Program-made: the position numbers and the translations under genes | Shown here: piece after piece, positions 32,695-42,764 of the stretch | How positions within the stretch are numbered: the first letter of the stretch is position 1 | Layout: every line of letters starts with the position of its first letter | Notes under the pieces: generated by a model | Told to the model about the DNA's origin: nothing | Seen by the model: the letters and a program-made list of their open reading frames with translations, nothing else | Database searches by the model: none | From: Anaeramoeba flamelloides | Taxonomy: Eukaryota > Metamonada > Anaeramoebidae | Assembly (NCBI GenBank): GCA_027625915.1 | Contig: JANTQA010000012.1 | Coordinates: 1,271,001 to 1,335,000, forward strand | Length of the DNA stretch: 64,000 bases | Direction of reading: 5' to 3'

Positions 32695-33879
32695 TTAATT
32701 ATCTGAAACAATTACCCTTAAAATATTTTTTACAACTTGGAATTTAGCAGGCAAAAAGCCGACTGCCTCGCCTTCTAATTCTATTCTATAATTTTCTAAT
32801 TCCTTTTTCCTTTTTTTTTCTGACAATTTCCAAATACTGTCAGGTAATCCGAATTTGATTCCCTTTGCTCGCCAGTAATGAGTGCCTTTAACCTTCAGAT
32901 GGGCACCAGATCTGACTTTAAGTAATAATTCTGCTGTTCCAATCAAGCCGGCTGAGGGCATAACCAAGCAATCCAACAACCCATCGTCAACAATTGAATT
33001 TGGGCATACCTTCATTCCTCCTCCAAAATATCTCCCAATGCCCATTGCAAAAAAAGCACATTTTTGTGTTTCAGGTTGACTCTTGCGATAACGGTTTTGT
33101 AATCTCCAAGGCTCTCCAAGTTGATCAGAATACTTTATTGTTTCTTCTTTTTGCTTTTCTTTTTCTTTTTCTTTTTCTTGTTCTTGTTCTTGTTCTTGTT
33201 CTTCTTGTTCTTTTTTTTTTCCTTTCTTTGCTTCCTCATCAAAATCGATTTGTTCTTTATCAAATGCAGTCCATGTAAAAGGAGGGAAGTTATAAGCCAC
33301 ACTTGTCTCAAAACAAGACCAGGAGTAAGACAAGAAACCAAGTTTTTTCGAAGATTTGTTGACTTTTGCGCTGATCAACGCACTCATCCCCACTGACGCA
33401 ATGTTTACAAAATACCTTTCTTCCCTGTAGTCCATGTCCTTTGTAGGATAATATTTTGTCTTGCCGACATCATACATCCTGGTCGATCCCTTTTTAATAA
33501 CGTTCACAAAATCCTGAATCTTCAATTCCTTTTGTTTTCCCTGATAAACAACCTTGCTGAAGTCGCTTCCGGTTCCTAATGGTATAACAGCAAGCGCAAC
33601 TTTTTTTTGTGATTTTACAATTTCATTCGAGGCTTCATTAATAACGCCATCACCTGAAATGACCAAAATTGTGTCACACCCTTCTCCAAGAAGTTTCTTG
33701 CATTTGGTCATTCCATCACCAATACATTCTGTAAAATAGTAACTCATTTTTGGGAAGTCCTTCTTTAATGCTTTTGAGATCTTGGGCCATAATTTTTTGG
33801 CTTTTCCACCTGAACTTGCTGGATTTATGAGAACACCCAAATGTGTTGTTTCCCAATTACTGGTTACTGTTTGGCTCAT
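32695..33879 (-). CDS. diacylglycerol/sphingosine-type lipid kinase (DAGK catalytic domain)
   Basis: Single exon, 394 codons, ATG at 33879. The nucleotide-binding Asn-Pro motif NPASSGGKA is at 19-27, the catalytic loop SGDGVINEA at 75-83 and the PLGTGSDF motif at 100-107, all landmarks of the DAGK/YegS/sphingosine-kinase fold. The second half has FVNIASVGMSA (157-167) and a C-terminal IELEGEAVGFLPAKFQV, matching the beta-sandwich lid of the family. A Gln/Glu/Lys-rich insert at about 214-246 lies between these parts and looks like slippage expansion. The family phosphorylates diacylglycerol, sphingosine or ceramide; which substrate applies cannot be told here. No C1 or PH domain is present, so it resembles the short YegS-type enzymes. 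No signal peptide or membrane span. Confidence 0.88.
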   Translation of the reverse strand: MSQTVTSNWETTHLGVLINPASSGGKAKKLWPKISKALKKDFPKMSYYFTECIGDGMTKCKKLLGEGCDTILVISGDGVINEASNEIVKSQKKVALAVIPLGTGSDFSKVVYQGKQKELKIQDFVNVIKKGSTRMYDVGKTKYYPTKDMDYREERYFVNIASVGMSALISAKVNKSSKKLGFLSYSWSCFETSVAYNFPPFTWTAFDKEQIDFDEEAKKGKKKEQEEQEQEQEQEKEKEKEKQKEETIKYSDQLGEPWRLQNRYRKSQPETQKCAFFAMGIGRYFGGGMKVCPNSIVDDGLLDCLVMPSAGLIGTAELLLKVRSGAHLKVKGTHYWRAKGIKFGLPDSIWKLSEKKRKKELENYRIELEGEAVGFLPAKFQVVKNILRVIVSDN

Positions 33880-36800
33880 TTAATTTTTATTTTTTGTTTG
33901 TTGTTGGAAACTCAGGCAAAAAAACAAGTAAAAAAATAAGAAAGTTGAAACGCTGAAAAAAATAAATTTTCACATCTTTGGAAAATTATTTTTAAAATTA
34001 AATCTTTTACACTTCACCAAGAAAAAAGGTCTCACTATTATTTATTTTTACTATGTTTAGAAGCTTAAAAGACAACAAATTGTTTTAAGGTACTACTAAC
34101 TCTTATTTATTTTTTTTCCCAAAGGTATTAGAGTAATTATTTACATAAGGATACAATTCGACAAGATACACAAAATTCTTTTATCAACTTTAGAGATTTG
34201 AAATCTTGTTTTTAAAAGAAGTTCATTTATCCGAATGAAATTTTCAGTAAAAAGATCTGGGCCTTTTATTTTGGATTTTTGTACTTTGCGAAAAATCAAA
34301 CATTTCACACAAAATTTTTATTTTGAAGTAATCTCACTTTTCGTAATTTCTGAGAGTGTGTATGAACAAATAACCTTGAACTTTTAATTTTAATTTCAAA
34401 ATACAATCAAAATAAATCAAATATTAAATCCTTGAAGATCTAAAAAAAAATTGATCATCTATTATATTCACAAATATTTATTAAATTTCTTGAAATTTAA
34501 AAATTAGGCAATATTCTTTTTCGTTTTTTTCGGGCTAGAAACAAGGTACTGTTATTTTTAAAATGGGTAGTTTGATAATATCTATTATTATTTTTATTAT
34601 TTAGGATTTAGTTATTTGAATTCGTTTTATTTGTTTGAAAATATGAAAAAAATTGAGAAATAATTGCTAAATCTATTGATAGTTCAATCTTTGGGTTGTT
34701 AATAATTCACTGAAATAATTAAGAATGGGTTATTAATTATTGATATCAAATAATCAAATTTAAAAATATGTCTTTATGATTGTAATTTGTATTTTCCAGG
34801 TTTTAAAAAAGTATTTTGTGAGATTTTTTAATTTATTTGGAGATTTTTTGTATATTTTTACTTCGATAAAAAGAAAAAATTGATTAATAATGTTTTTTTT
34901 ATCTAATAATTATATTTTTATAAGTTAAAAATAATTATTGTAATTTTTTTGAAATGAAGTAGACTTTTTATACTGGGTTATTTTAGAACTTAGTGGTTTT
35001 CTTTTTAAAGTATATTTTTATAACGCCACATTCAAAGTTAATAAGATTTCTTTATCATTGGAAAGAAAACAATTTTTATAAACAATTTAGAAATAATTTT
35101 AATTTTAATTTTTTTTAAAAATGAGAAAAATATTTCAAACTTTTAAAAATAATAATTCATTTCTAAAAATACTATTAAAAGTTTATTTTATTTTATAGTA
35201 ATCAGATTTTTACTTTTTTTTAAATTTCAAGAGGCCATAAATTTTTTTCGAATTAACTATTAAATTTATTCAAAGATTTTTTTTTAATTTTACTAGTACT
35301 TTCATAAAGAAATTTCAAAGTGGTTTTGGTTTAAGACATTTCGTTATCAGGGTTGGTGAAAGAAATTCTATACAGTGAATTTTTTTTCATTTTACCATCA
35401 CATTCTTTTACTAAAAAAATAAATGAAAAAAAATAAGAATTATAATTAATCATCACATGTACCAATTCTAAAAGGTAAATTCATTCGAAAACTGATTTAA
35501 ATCTTTGAATGGAAATTTAATATTTCTGAGTTTTTAAACTTTTTTTTTTTTTTTTTTCAAAAACTTAGCCAAAATATCATTCCCATTTTCCAAATTACAG
35601 CAGAACATATAAGAATCAGAACGGAAATTCACATTATAATAACAAATGTTTATCGGTATGTTCAAAGAATCTCACAAACTTGTTTAAATCTTTGTTGTAA
35701 AATAATATAATATTTTCATTTTAATCAAAGAGATATCTCATAAATAACCAAAGAAACCATAATAAAAAATAATTAATATGAAACATATTTCTGAAGTTCT
35801 ACTATTAAAAAATAAATTCTACATATAAAAGATCGATGTGAAAATTTTTTGAGAGAAATATAAATATCCTAGAATAAAGAATAAAATTTGAAACTAAAAC
35901 ACCTTGTGAATAATAATTTTATTAATTAAAATGGTCGAAATAATACAATGTATAATCTAATTGAAATACCTGTTAGTTTATTAAAAATAATTATGATACT
36001 TTTATATTCTAGATTATCAATAAAATTAAAATGAAAAAATAACAAACTTTTATTCTATGAATATTACAAATTTGGATATTCTAAAAAAATAATATTTAAA
36101 AAAAAAAAATAAAATTAAAAGTAATTTTGAGTTATTTGATTTTTTTTTTCATTTTTTTTTTAGAGATTAAATGATATATTCCACACTTAATCTTTTCAGA
36201 ATTAAATTTAGCCATTATTGGAACTGAAATTTCTAAACTTTTTTTATCCGAATACAACCATTATCTAGAATTCAAACAATATAAATTAAATAATAATTAA
36301 TTATCCTTTCAAAATTATATTTTAAAAGAATCAAGAATGTTTGATTTCATTCATATTTCCTTGATTATTTTTTAATATTATTATATCTTTTAAAAAAAAT
36401 ACTTCATTTTATTCCAATCATCTATTTTTAATATTATAAAATAATTATTTGGTTAATTAGTTAAATGCTTTTTTTTTTCTTTTGTATTTGATTTTAGTTA
36501 CTCATTAATAATTAAAAAAATAATAAACTAAAATTTATTTTTATATTACAAAAGTAATAATAATATTTTAAATCTCATTCTATTAAACTTTCATAAAAAA
36601 AAAATTCTTGATAGAACTTTGTAACTATTTGAATATTTATTCCAAATCTTTGTTAAAGTATTTATTCGAATTTAACTTGTCGATAAAACAAAATATATAT
36701 GAATAAGAAAATCAAAAATTAGCATTATCTTTAAAATTAGTCATTTTGTGAATTTTAATAAATACTTGAATTTATAAATTATTCTCTTATACATTTACAT

Positions 36801-37828
36801 TCGTAATGTATCATTTTTATTAGCAATTCCTAATTAATTTGAAAAATATGTAATTTATTAAAATTTTGAATTTCTTTTAGATAAAATTACCAATTACAAA
36901 TAATAATATTGATCTTTATATCATTATTAAAAATAAATTCCAATTCAGTACTTTAGTAAATTTTCAAGTAATTATAAAAATATTTTCGAATTAGAAAAAT
37001 AATAAAATTATAAACACAAAGATTTTCAAAATAAAAATTAATCTTGAAAAAAAAAAATAGAAAATTGATTTACAAAATGTTAAATGATCAAGAAATTAAA
37101 TAGTTAAAAATTTTCTAATAACTATTCAATTGCTAAATTTATATTTATTTGTAAAACTGGAAACATAGGTGATAAATAATTACAAAAAAGTGTGTTAATT
37201 GTCATTCATGTTATATTTTGGTTTATCAAGCTCTAAAAACCCTCAAAAATAATTTGATTCAAAAGTTTGTTCTAATTATATTAATTGATCAAAAAACAAT
37301 TTTTGGCTCATTTAGATATTTCATAATATTTTAAAGTAAATAAATTTATTTAATAATTAATTTAATTTATCAAGAGATATTTAATTGTTAACTTTTCATT
37401 AATTAAGGGGTTCTCATTTAGTATTTTGAATATAATTGATAATGATCATTGCTTTTATAGACAATTGAAATTTGATATATATGGAATTACTGTATAATTA
37501 AAACAAAGTATAAATGAATAAAATTTCATGATAAAAAGCAAGTGTTATTAATTAAAATAATGAAAATTTTTTGTTTTTAGCTTTAAAAAAAAATATCATT
37601 CCAAAATTTAAAATTAGAGAATAAATTTTATAAGTTAAAAAAAAATTAGAGAAATAGAAAAAAAGAAAAAGCAGAGGAAAAAAAAAAAAGGTAAAATGAT
37701 AGTATAAGGATAAAAAAATTGAAAAGAAAAAGGAAAAACAAATAGAAAAGAAAAACGGAAATGGAAAAGAAGAAAAAAAGAAAATTAATATAAAGCCAGG
37801 AGAAGATGAAAATTTTGTTTTTCAAATA
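33880..37828. other. 3.9-kb extremely AT-rich spacer without recognised repeats or genes
   Basis: No open frame of 60 codons occurs on either strand. From about 34900 to 37600 the sequence is almost entirely A/T with many TAATTA and ATTAAT words. A purine-rich strand (AAAAG/GAAAA) occupies about 37620-37810, next to the VPS26 stop. Confidence 0.7.
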
Positions 37829-40800
37829 TTACTTATCTTCTATTTTAGCAATAGATTTTCGATAGAAAATAATTTCGTTTTGTTTAAAGTATCTTTTTTC
37901 TCTTTCGTCAATCAGAAACAGTGTAAGGTAGTATCTTACGGAAAATCTTTTAGCAATTTTTCGATAAGTTGGCGATAGTTTTAAGTTTTCTAAAAAGAAA
38001 CGAACTGGGATCGATTCTCCTTTAACTGGAGCACCGTCCATCACCTCAAAGGTACACATTGTCTGTTTTTCTGTAAAAGTTTCCTCGGTTCCTCTAAATA
38101 TTTCTCGTTTGATAATTGCGATTTGCATGTATTTTAAATTAATTTTTGCCAGATAATAGTTTATTCTTCCCAAAATTACGTCATTTAAATGGTATACAGA
38201 CTTTGGGAATGTGAAGTCAATATGTAAAAAGTCTTCAATACCGACCTCCATTTTGATTGGGACTGATTTAGGTATTGATGTGTCAAGATTCATCACACAA
38301 AACTCCTTTTCTTGTTTAATATTGACGGCGTAATTTCGCTTGATTGTTACCTTGACATAATAGCGGATGCTCGTGTTGATGCCGTCATAACTTTCTTGTG
38401 GCATATTAAATTCTGGGAACGAAAATTGCCATTTACGATCAGACAATGCACCAGCAGTTGCTAATTTTTTAACAGAAGAAACAAGATCAGTGTTTATACC
38501 ACTCTCAAGATTCGATTCTAATTTTGGTTTTTTTTTTTGTTTATGGTTTTATGTTTTTTATGTTATTTGATTTTTATGTTCGTTTGTTTGTTTGTTTGTT
38601 TGTTTGAATTTTTATTTGTCAAACAATAAAAAAAAAATAAAAAAAAATATTCATAAAAAGGTTATAGTTAAGGTTTGGCTGCTAAATTAAAATATTTTAA
38701 TTGTGTTGAATTAAAAAAAAGAAAAATAAAATCATTTTTAAAAAGTGAAAACCAAAAAGTTTTTAAGGGTGTTCATAAAAAGGAGTTCACCAACATAAGC
38801 GTGAACAGTTTGGTGATGAATTAGCAAAAATTTATTCCAACACTTTTTAAAAATGAATCTACAAAAGCATAAAATCTTATTTACCACTATTGATAAAAGT
38901 ATTTTTTAGTTTTGTTAAAATATTGTTCTTTTGATCTTGAATTGATGTCTTGTTTGCAAAAAGATCTAAACTATTTTTCAAAATTTTTACTCACTTTATA
39001 ATGTTAACCCAAGTAGTTTTGAGGGTTTTATCCCATATTCTTATCAAAAGTATATTTTCAAATTTTTGGATCAGAATCATTTTTTCTACTTTTGCAAATT
39101 TTTGTTTTTTCATTTTTTTTGAAAATTGTTTCTCTTTTTTTTAAAAAATTGTATGCTTTTTAAATTATTTTTTTCGCTGAGTTTTTCTTTCTTTTTTGAT
39201 TTCTTTTTTTTTTGTTTTTCTTTTTTTTAATCCTTTTTTTTTTGCAAAAGACAAGTGGAAAAAAAAAAAGATCTTGGAAAAGACAAATAATCATTAAGAA
39301 AATTGAGACCATGTAATGTCTTTTAAAATGATTTTAATTATTAGCAAAAAATCTTTTTGTTTTTTTTATTATTATTATTGAGGGGGAAGTGAAAATTACA
39401 CTCAAAGTGCCCTTTTACTTAAATTCCCTTTCAGAAATTTAAGTGTAAAATTATAGATTTCTCGATTATTAATTTAAGAAAATAATTTTAAGCTATCATA
39501 ATTTAAAATTATTTCATTAAAATTTAATTCTTTTAGCTTATTTAGAAAAATCAATCTATCATTTTCATAGAAAGGCATACACATAAAAAGTGATCAATAT
39601 TTTCTATTATTTCCTTCTGTTCATATTTTAAACATAAAGGACAATATCTATTTGAATTTTTAATTAATTACATATTAATATCTATTTAAGCAGTTAGTAA
39701 ATGTTCTGAATTTTAGAATTGTTGAGCTTGATGGATAACTTAAATATCTTTGATTAATAAATAAATTTTTTTGGTTTTTAATTATTGCGAAATGTTTTTA
39801 TAGAGTGTTGTAGAGTGCTGTAGAGTGCCTAGATTTTCCGGAATTCAAAAGAATAGAGTAAAATTAAAGATTTTACTCTATTCTTTTGAATTTTGGAAAA
39901 CCTAACGAAAAGTGTAGTCAAGTGCCGTAGAGTGCCTAGGTTTTCTTGAGGTTTTCTGTTTTATTTGTTAAATCTATTGATTTTCGTTAGGTTTTTTTTA
40001 CTTTTCGAAATAAACCGAAAATTTGTTAAAATTTTCGATTTATTTCAAAAAGTAAAAAAACCCTAGAACACTTCACAAATAAACAGAAAACTCAAGAAAA
40101 CCTAACGGCGATTTTCCATAATTTGAAAGAATGGAGAAAAATCAAGGATTTTACTCAATTCTTTTAAATTATGGAAAAGCTAACGACAATTTTTTTTAAT
40201 TTAAGAAATAAACCGAAAATTTCTTACATTTTCTTTTTATTTCTTAAATTAAAAAAAACCTAACGATACTCACAACTGGCAGAATTCAACAACTCATTAT
40301 CATTATAATTATAAATTTCTTTTTTAAGAAGCCTTAAATTATCCAACTTCCAATTAATTTTATTGTTTATTAGTTGATTAAATTTTATTCGTTTATTCAG
40401 ATAAGGCAGAGATAAAATTTTTAATTTATTTTTGAATTTAAATTTCAATTTATTAATTGAAATTTTAAATATTTTCGAATTTAAAATTCTGTTTTATAAA
40501 TAGGAACTGGTGTGTTTAGCAAAAAATATTCTTGTTAACTTTTTTTCAGTGAAAGTTCAGTTATAAAAAAACAGTAATGCTCATTTCAAAAATTGTGACT
40601 TACTTTTTTTTAGTTTTTGGTTTTATTTTTTTTAATTTGTAAAATATCGGGTTTTTATATATTTAGAATGGCTTAAAAGTAAATTACAAATCATAATTAA
40701 TTATTAGTTGTTCTTGAAAACAAAAGGATATTTTTTTTTTTTAAATTTATTATTTCAGGTGAGTCACAATTTTTGAAATGGAGTTTATTTTATTTTTTAC

Positions 40801-41821
40801 AGTTTTTTTTTATTTGGTTTCTTTGTTTTTACAAAAAATAAGATTTTTAAAAAATGTTAATATTTAACAATACCGTTCTAGCAATTTTAAAAAAGTTTTC
40901 ATAATAAATTTAAAAGAGCAATTAATTTTCATAAATCTATTTTTAGGGACCAATTAGAAGCTTTTTTGTCTCACCTAAAGTCATTTTTAAAAAAATGTGA
41001 GCAAAAAGTTTTCATAATTGTCTTTAAAGGAGCGATAACAAATAACAAGAGATCTAGTTTCAGGTAGACAACTGATACAACTTTTTTTTTAACACTTTTT
41101 TCAAACTATTTTAGATTTTTTAGCTGTTCATTAAAAACACTTAATAACTGTTGAGACTTTTAAATTTTTAAAGAGATTCTTTTTGGGATCTTTTTCAGGT
41201 TTATTTATACCAGTGAGAAACAATACTTTTCAAAAGTAAATTAAGATCGTGGATCAGTCAATATTGGTTTAGCATATTTTAGGTTGTGTTTTATTTGAAA
41301 CAAGTAATCAAAAGAGCATTAATTTAATTTGTTTTTTCATCATTAATTTTCTTGTTATTTTAGTAAAGATCCTTTGCGAATTATTCGATTTAGAATTTGT
41401 TGTTGAGGTGAAATTGGATCCAAAAGATAAAAAAAAAAGAAATGGTTTATAGAAGAGTTTGTTTTGTTTGTTAAGAGGTTTGTGTTCACATCCCGCAATT
41501 TACAAAGAAGAAAAAAAAAAAAAAAAAAAAAATGAAAAAAAAGTGAAAAAGAAAAAATCTTTTTTCATTAAATGAAAACAAGAAAGAATTTTTTAAATTA
41601 CCTAATACACCACAAAGTTTAAGTTCAATTCCGATATGTTCTACTTTTTTTCTTTTTTTTGTTGCTTGAATTTCAACAACCCCAGAGATGGTGTCCTTTG
41701 ATGAGAAAACATATAAATTTCTGTTTTTTTTGTTCCTCTTGACAACCTTTATTGGACGACCCTGAACATTTGTCAACTCAATTCCAATTGTACAAACTCC
41801 TTTTGATGAAAAAAAAGACAT
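37829..41821 (-). CDS. VPS26: retromer subunit VPS26, two exons
   Basis: Exon 1 is 41821-41602 (ATG start) and exon 2 is 38517-37829, separated by a phase-1 intron with donor TTAG/GTAATT and acceptor ATTAG/AATCG. The spliced protein has 302 residues, the normal VPS26 length. Residues 1-73 give the start of the N-terminal arrestin fold (CTIGIELTNVQGRP, then KVEHIGIELKLCG). The split codon makes Glu74, and residues 85-98 (LVSSVKKLATAGAL) align with the family's LVKELA..GEL stretch. Diagnostic C-terminal motifs are IKMEVGIED (161-169), MDGAPVKGESIPVR (233-246), KRFSVRYYL and RYFKQNEI near 285. Family knowledge: VPS26 is the arrestin-fold subunit of retromer, which recycles endosomal cargo with VPS35 and VPS29. 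Residues 99-302 are collinear with animal VPS26, including spacing. Confidence 0.93.
38980..40800 (-). mobile_element. family I element, copy 2, split by family H
   Basis: Homology to 62193-62797 in reverse runs at 38980-39359 and 40516-40800. Ends carry TTTACTCACTTTATAATGTT and AGGTGAGTCACAATTTTTGA. Confidence 0.7.
39360..40515 (-). mobile_element. family H element, copy 3, flanked by 19-bp direct repeats, inserted in element I
   Basis: Flanked by TTAGCAAAAAATCTTTTTG (39341-39359) and TTAGCAAAAAATATTCTTG (40516-40534), 17 of 19 identical. Read on the minus strand the insert ends with an A-rich tail (AATAATAATAATAAAAAAAA), a pattern seen in retroposons. The intact family I copy at 62193-62797 has a single version of the target. 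Only 39383-40265 is shared with H copy 2. Confidence 0.65.
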
Positions 41822-42764
41822 TGAAAAGTTAAAATAAGAAAACGAAAAAATAAATCATATAGTATGAGAACTCATTTCTTAAAAGTTGGCTTCGTTGAGA
41901 CGGTTTAATTGTAAACTTCTTAAAATATAATTGCTCAAAATACATTTGGGGAAAATGAATAAAAAAGATTTACTGGTACTTCTAACATAATCACCAATTT
42001 GTTCTTTTCAAATCTTATTAAAACCCAGTCCCCATGAATCACAGCTCGTACAAAATTTGCATTTTAATTGAAATTTCCTAGTTCTACTAATTTAGTTTAT
42101 TCGACTTCGATCAAATGAAACTCTTCAAAAAGACAATCTGAAAATCGTAATTTGTATCCGGTAAATCTATTGGTTCAAGAAAAGGGTCTAATTGTTGATA
42201 AATCTTCATGGTTTACACAAGAGACATTGTATTTCTTGACTATTAAACTAAAAAATGTCTCTATTTGAATATTTTCGATAAAAAAAATTTAAGAAAAAAA
42301 AAAAACGTTTTTCTGATTTAGTCTTTTGGAAAAAGTGAATTATTTTTGATTTTGGAATAGGTTTATTTCCAAAACTATAAGGAAACACTTTTCGGTTCCC
42401 TGGTTGTGAGGAATGAATAATTCTCATTTTCAATATTAGAAAAAAAAATCAAAAATTTCTTTTGTTGGAAAATCAATACAAGAATTACAAAACAAAAAAA
42501 CTCATTTGTCGAAAACTTTTTAAGTTTTACAACCTTGTTAATGCGTTGAAAGAATTTTATATCAATTTAAAAGTTTTAAGGAAAGGTTTTGAAAGATTTG
42601 TAAAAGTCAATTAATTCTCTGTTTTTTTTTCATTTTTTTTATTTATTCCACTTCCTTATTCTCCTTCTTAATAAACCAAACCAAACCAAACCAAACCAAA
42701 CCAAACAAACCAAATAAAAACCAAAGTATTTCAATCACCCTACCAACAAAACTCTAATTTTTTA
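41822..42764. other. divergent promoter spacer between VPS26 and the CH-domain gene
   Basis: The only divergent gene pair in the window. It contains GTTTTGAAAGATTTGTAAAA near 42587 (shared with the eEF1A-like upstream region) and the CCAAA microsatellite. A 61-codon frame at 42248-42433 is unsupported. Confidence 0.45.
42674..42716. repeat. CCAAA microsatellite upstream of the CH-domain gene
   Basis: Seven near-perfect CCAAA units end about 50 bases before the ATG at 42765, so they probably lie in the 5' untranslated region or core promoter. Confidence 0.85.

Larger units (their letters stand above)
38518..41601 (-). other. 3,084-bp VPS26 intron containing a nested transposon pair
   Basis: GT-AG boundaries and phase are fixed by the flanking VPS26 exons. 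The intron holds an interrupted family I element (about 38980-40800) into which family H sequence (39360-40515) has inserted, plus a TTTG/CAAA microsatellite at 38579-38606 about 60-90 bases from the acceptor. About 800 bases next to exon 1 show no recognisable repeat. Confidence 0.85.

Noticed and set aside
39900-40265. TTAGG/CCTAA words as telomeric repeats
   Set aside because: They occur singly as hairpin boundaries, not in tandem, and the same arrangement is found at internal positions.
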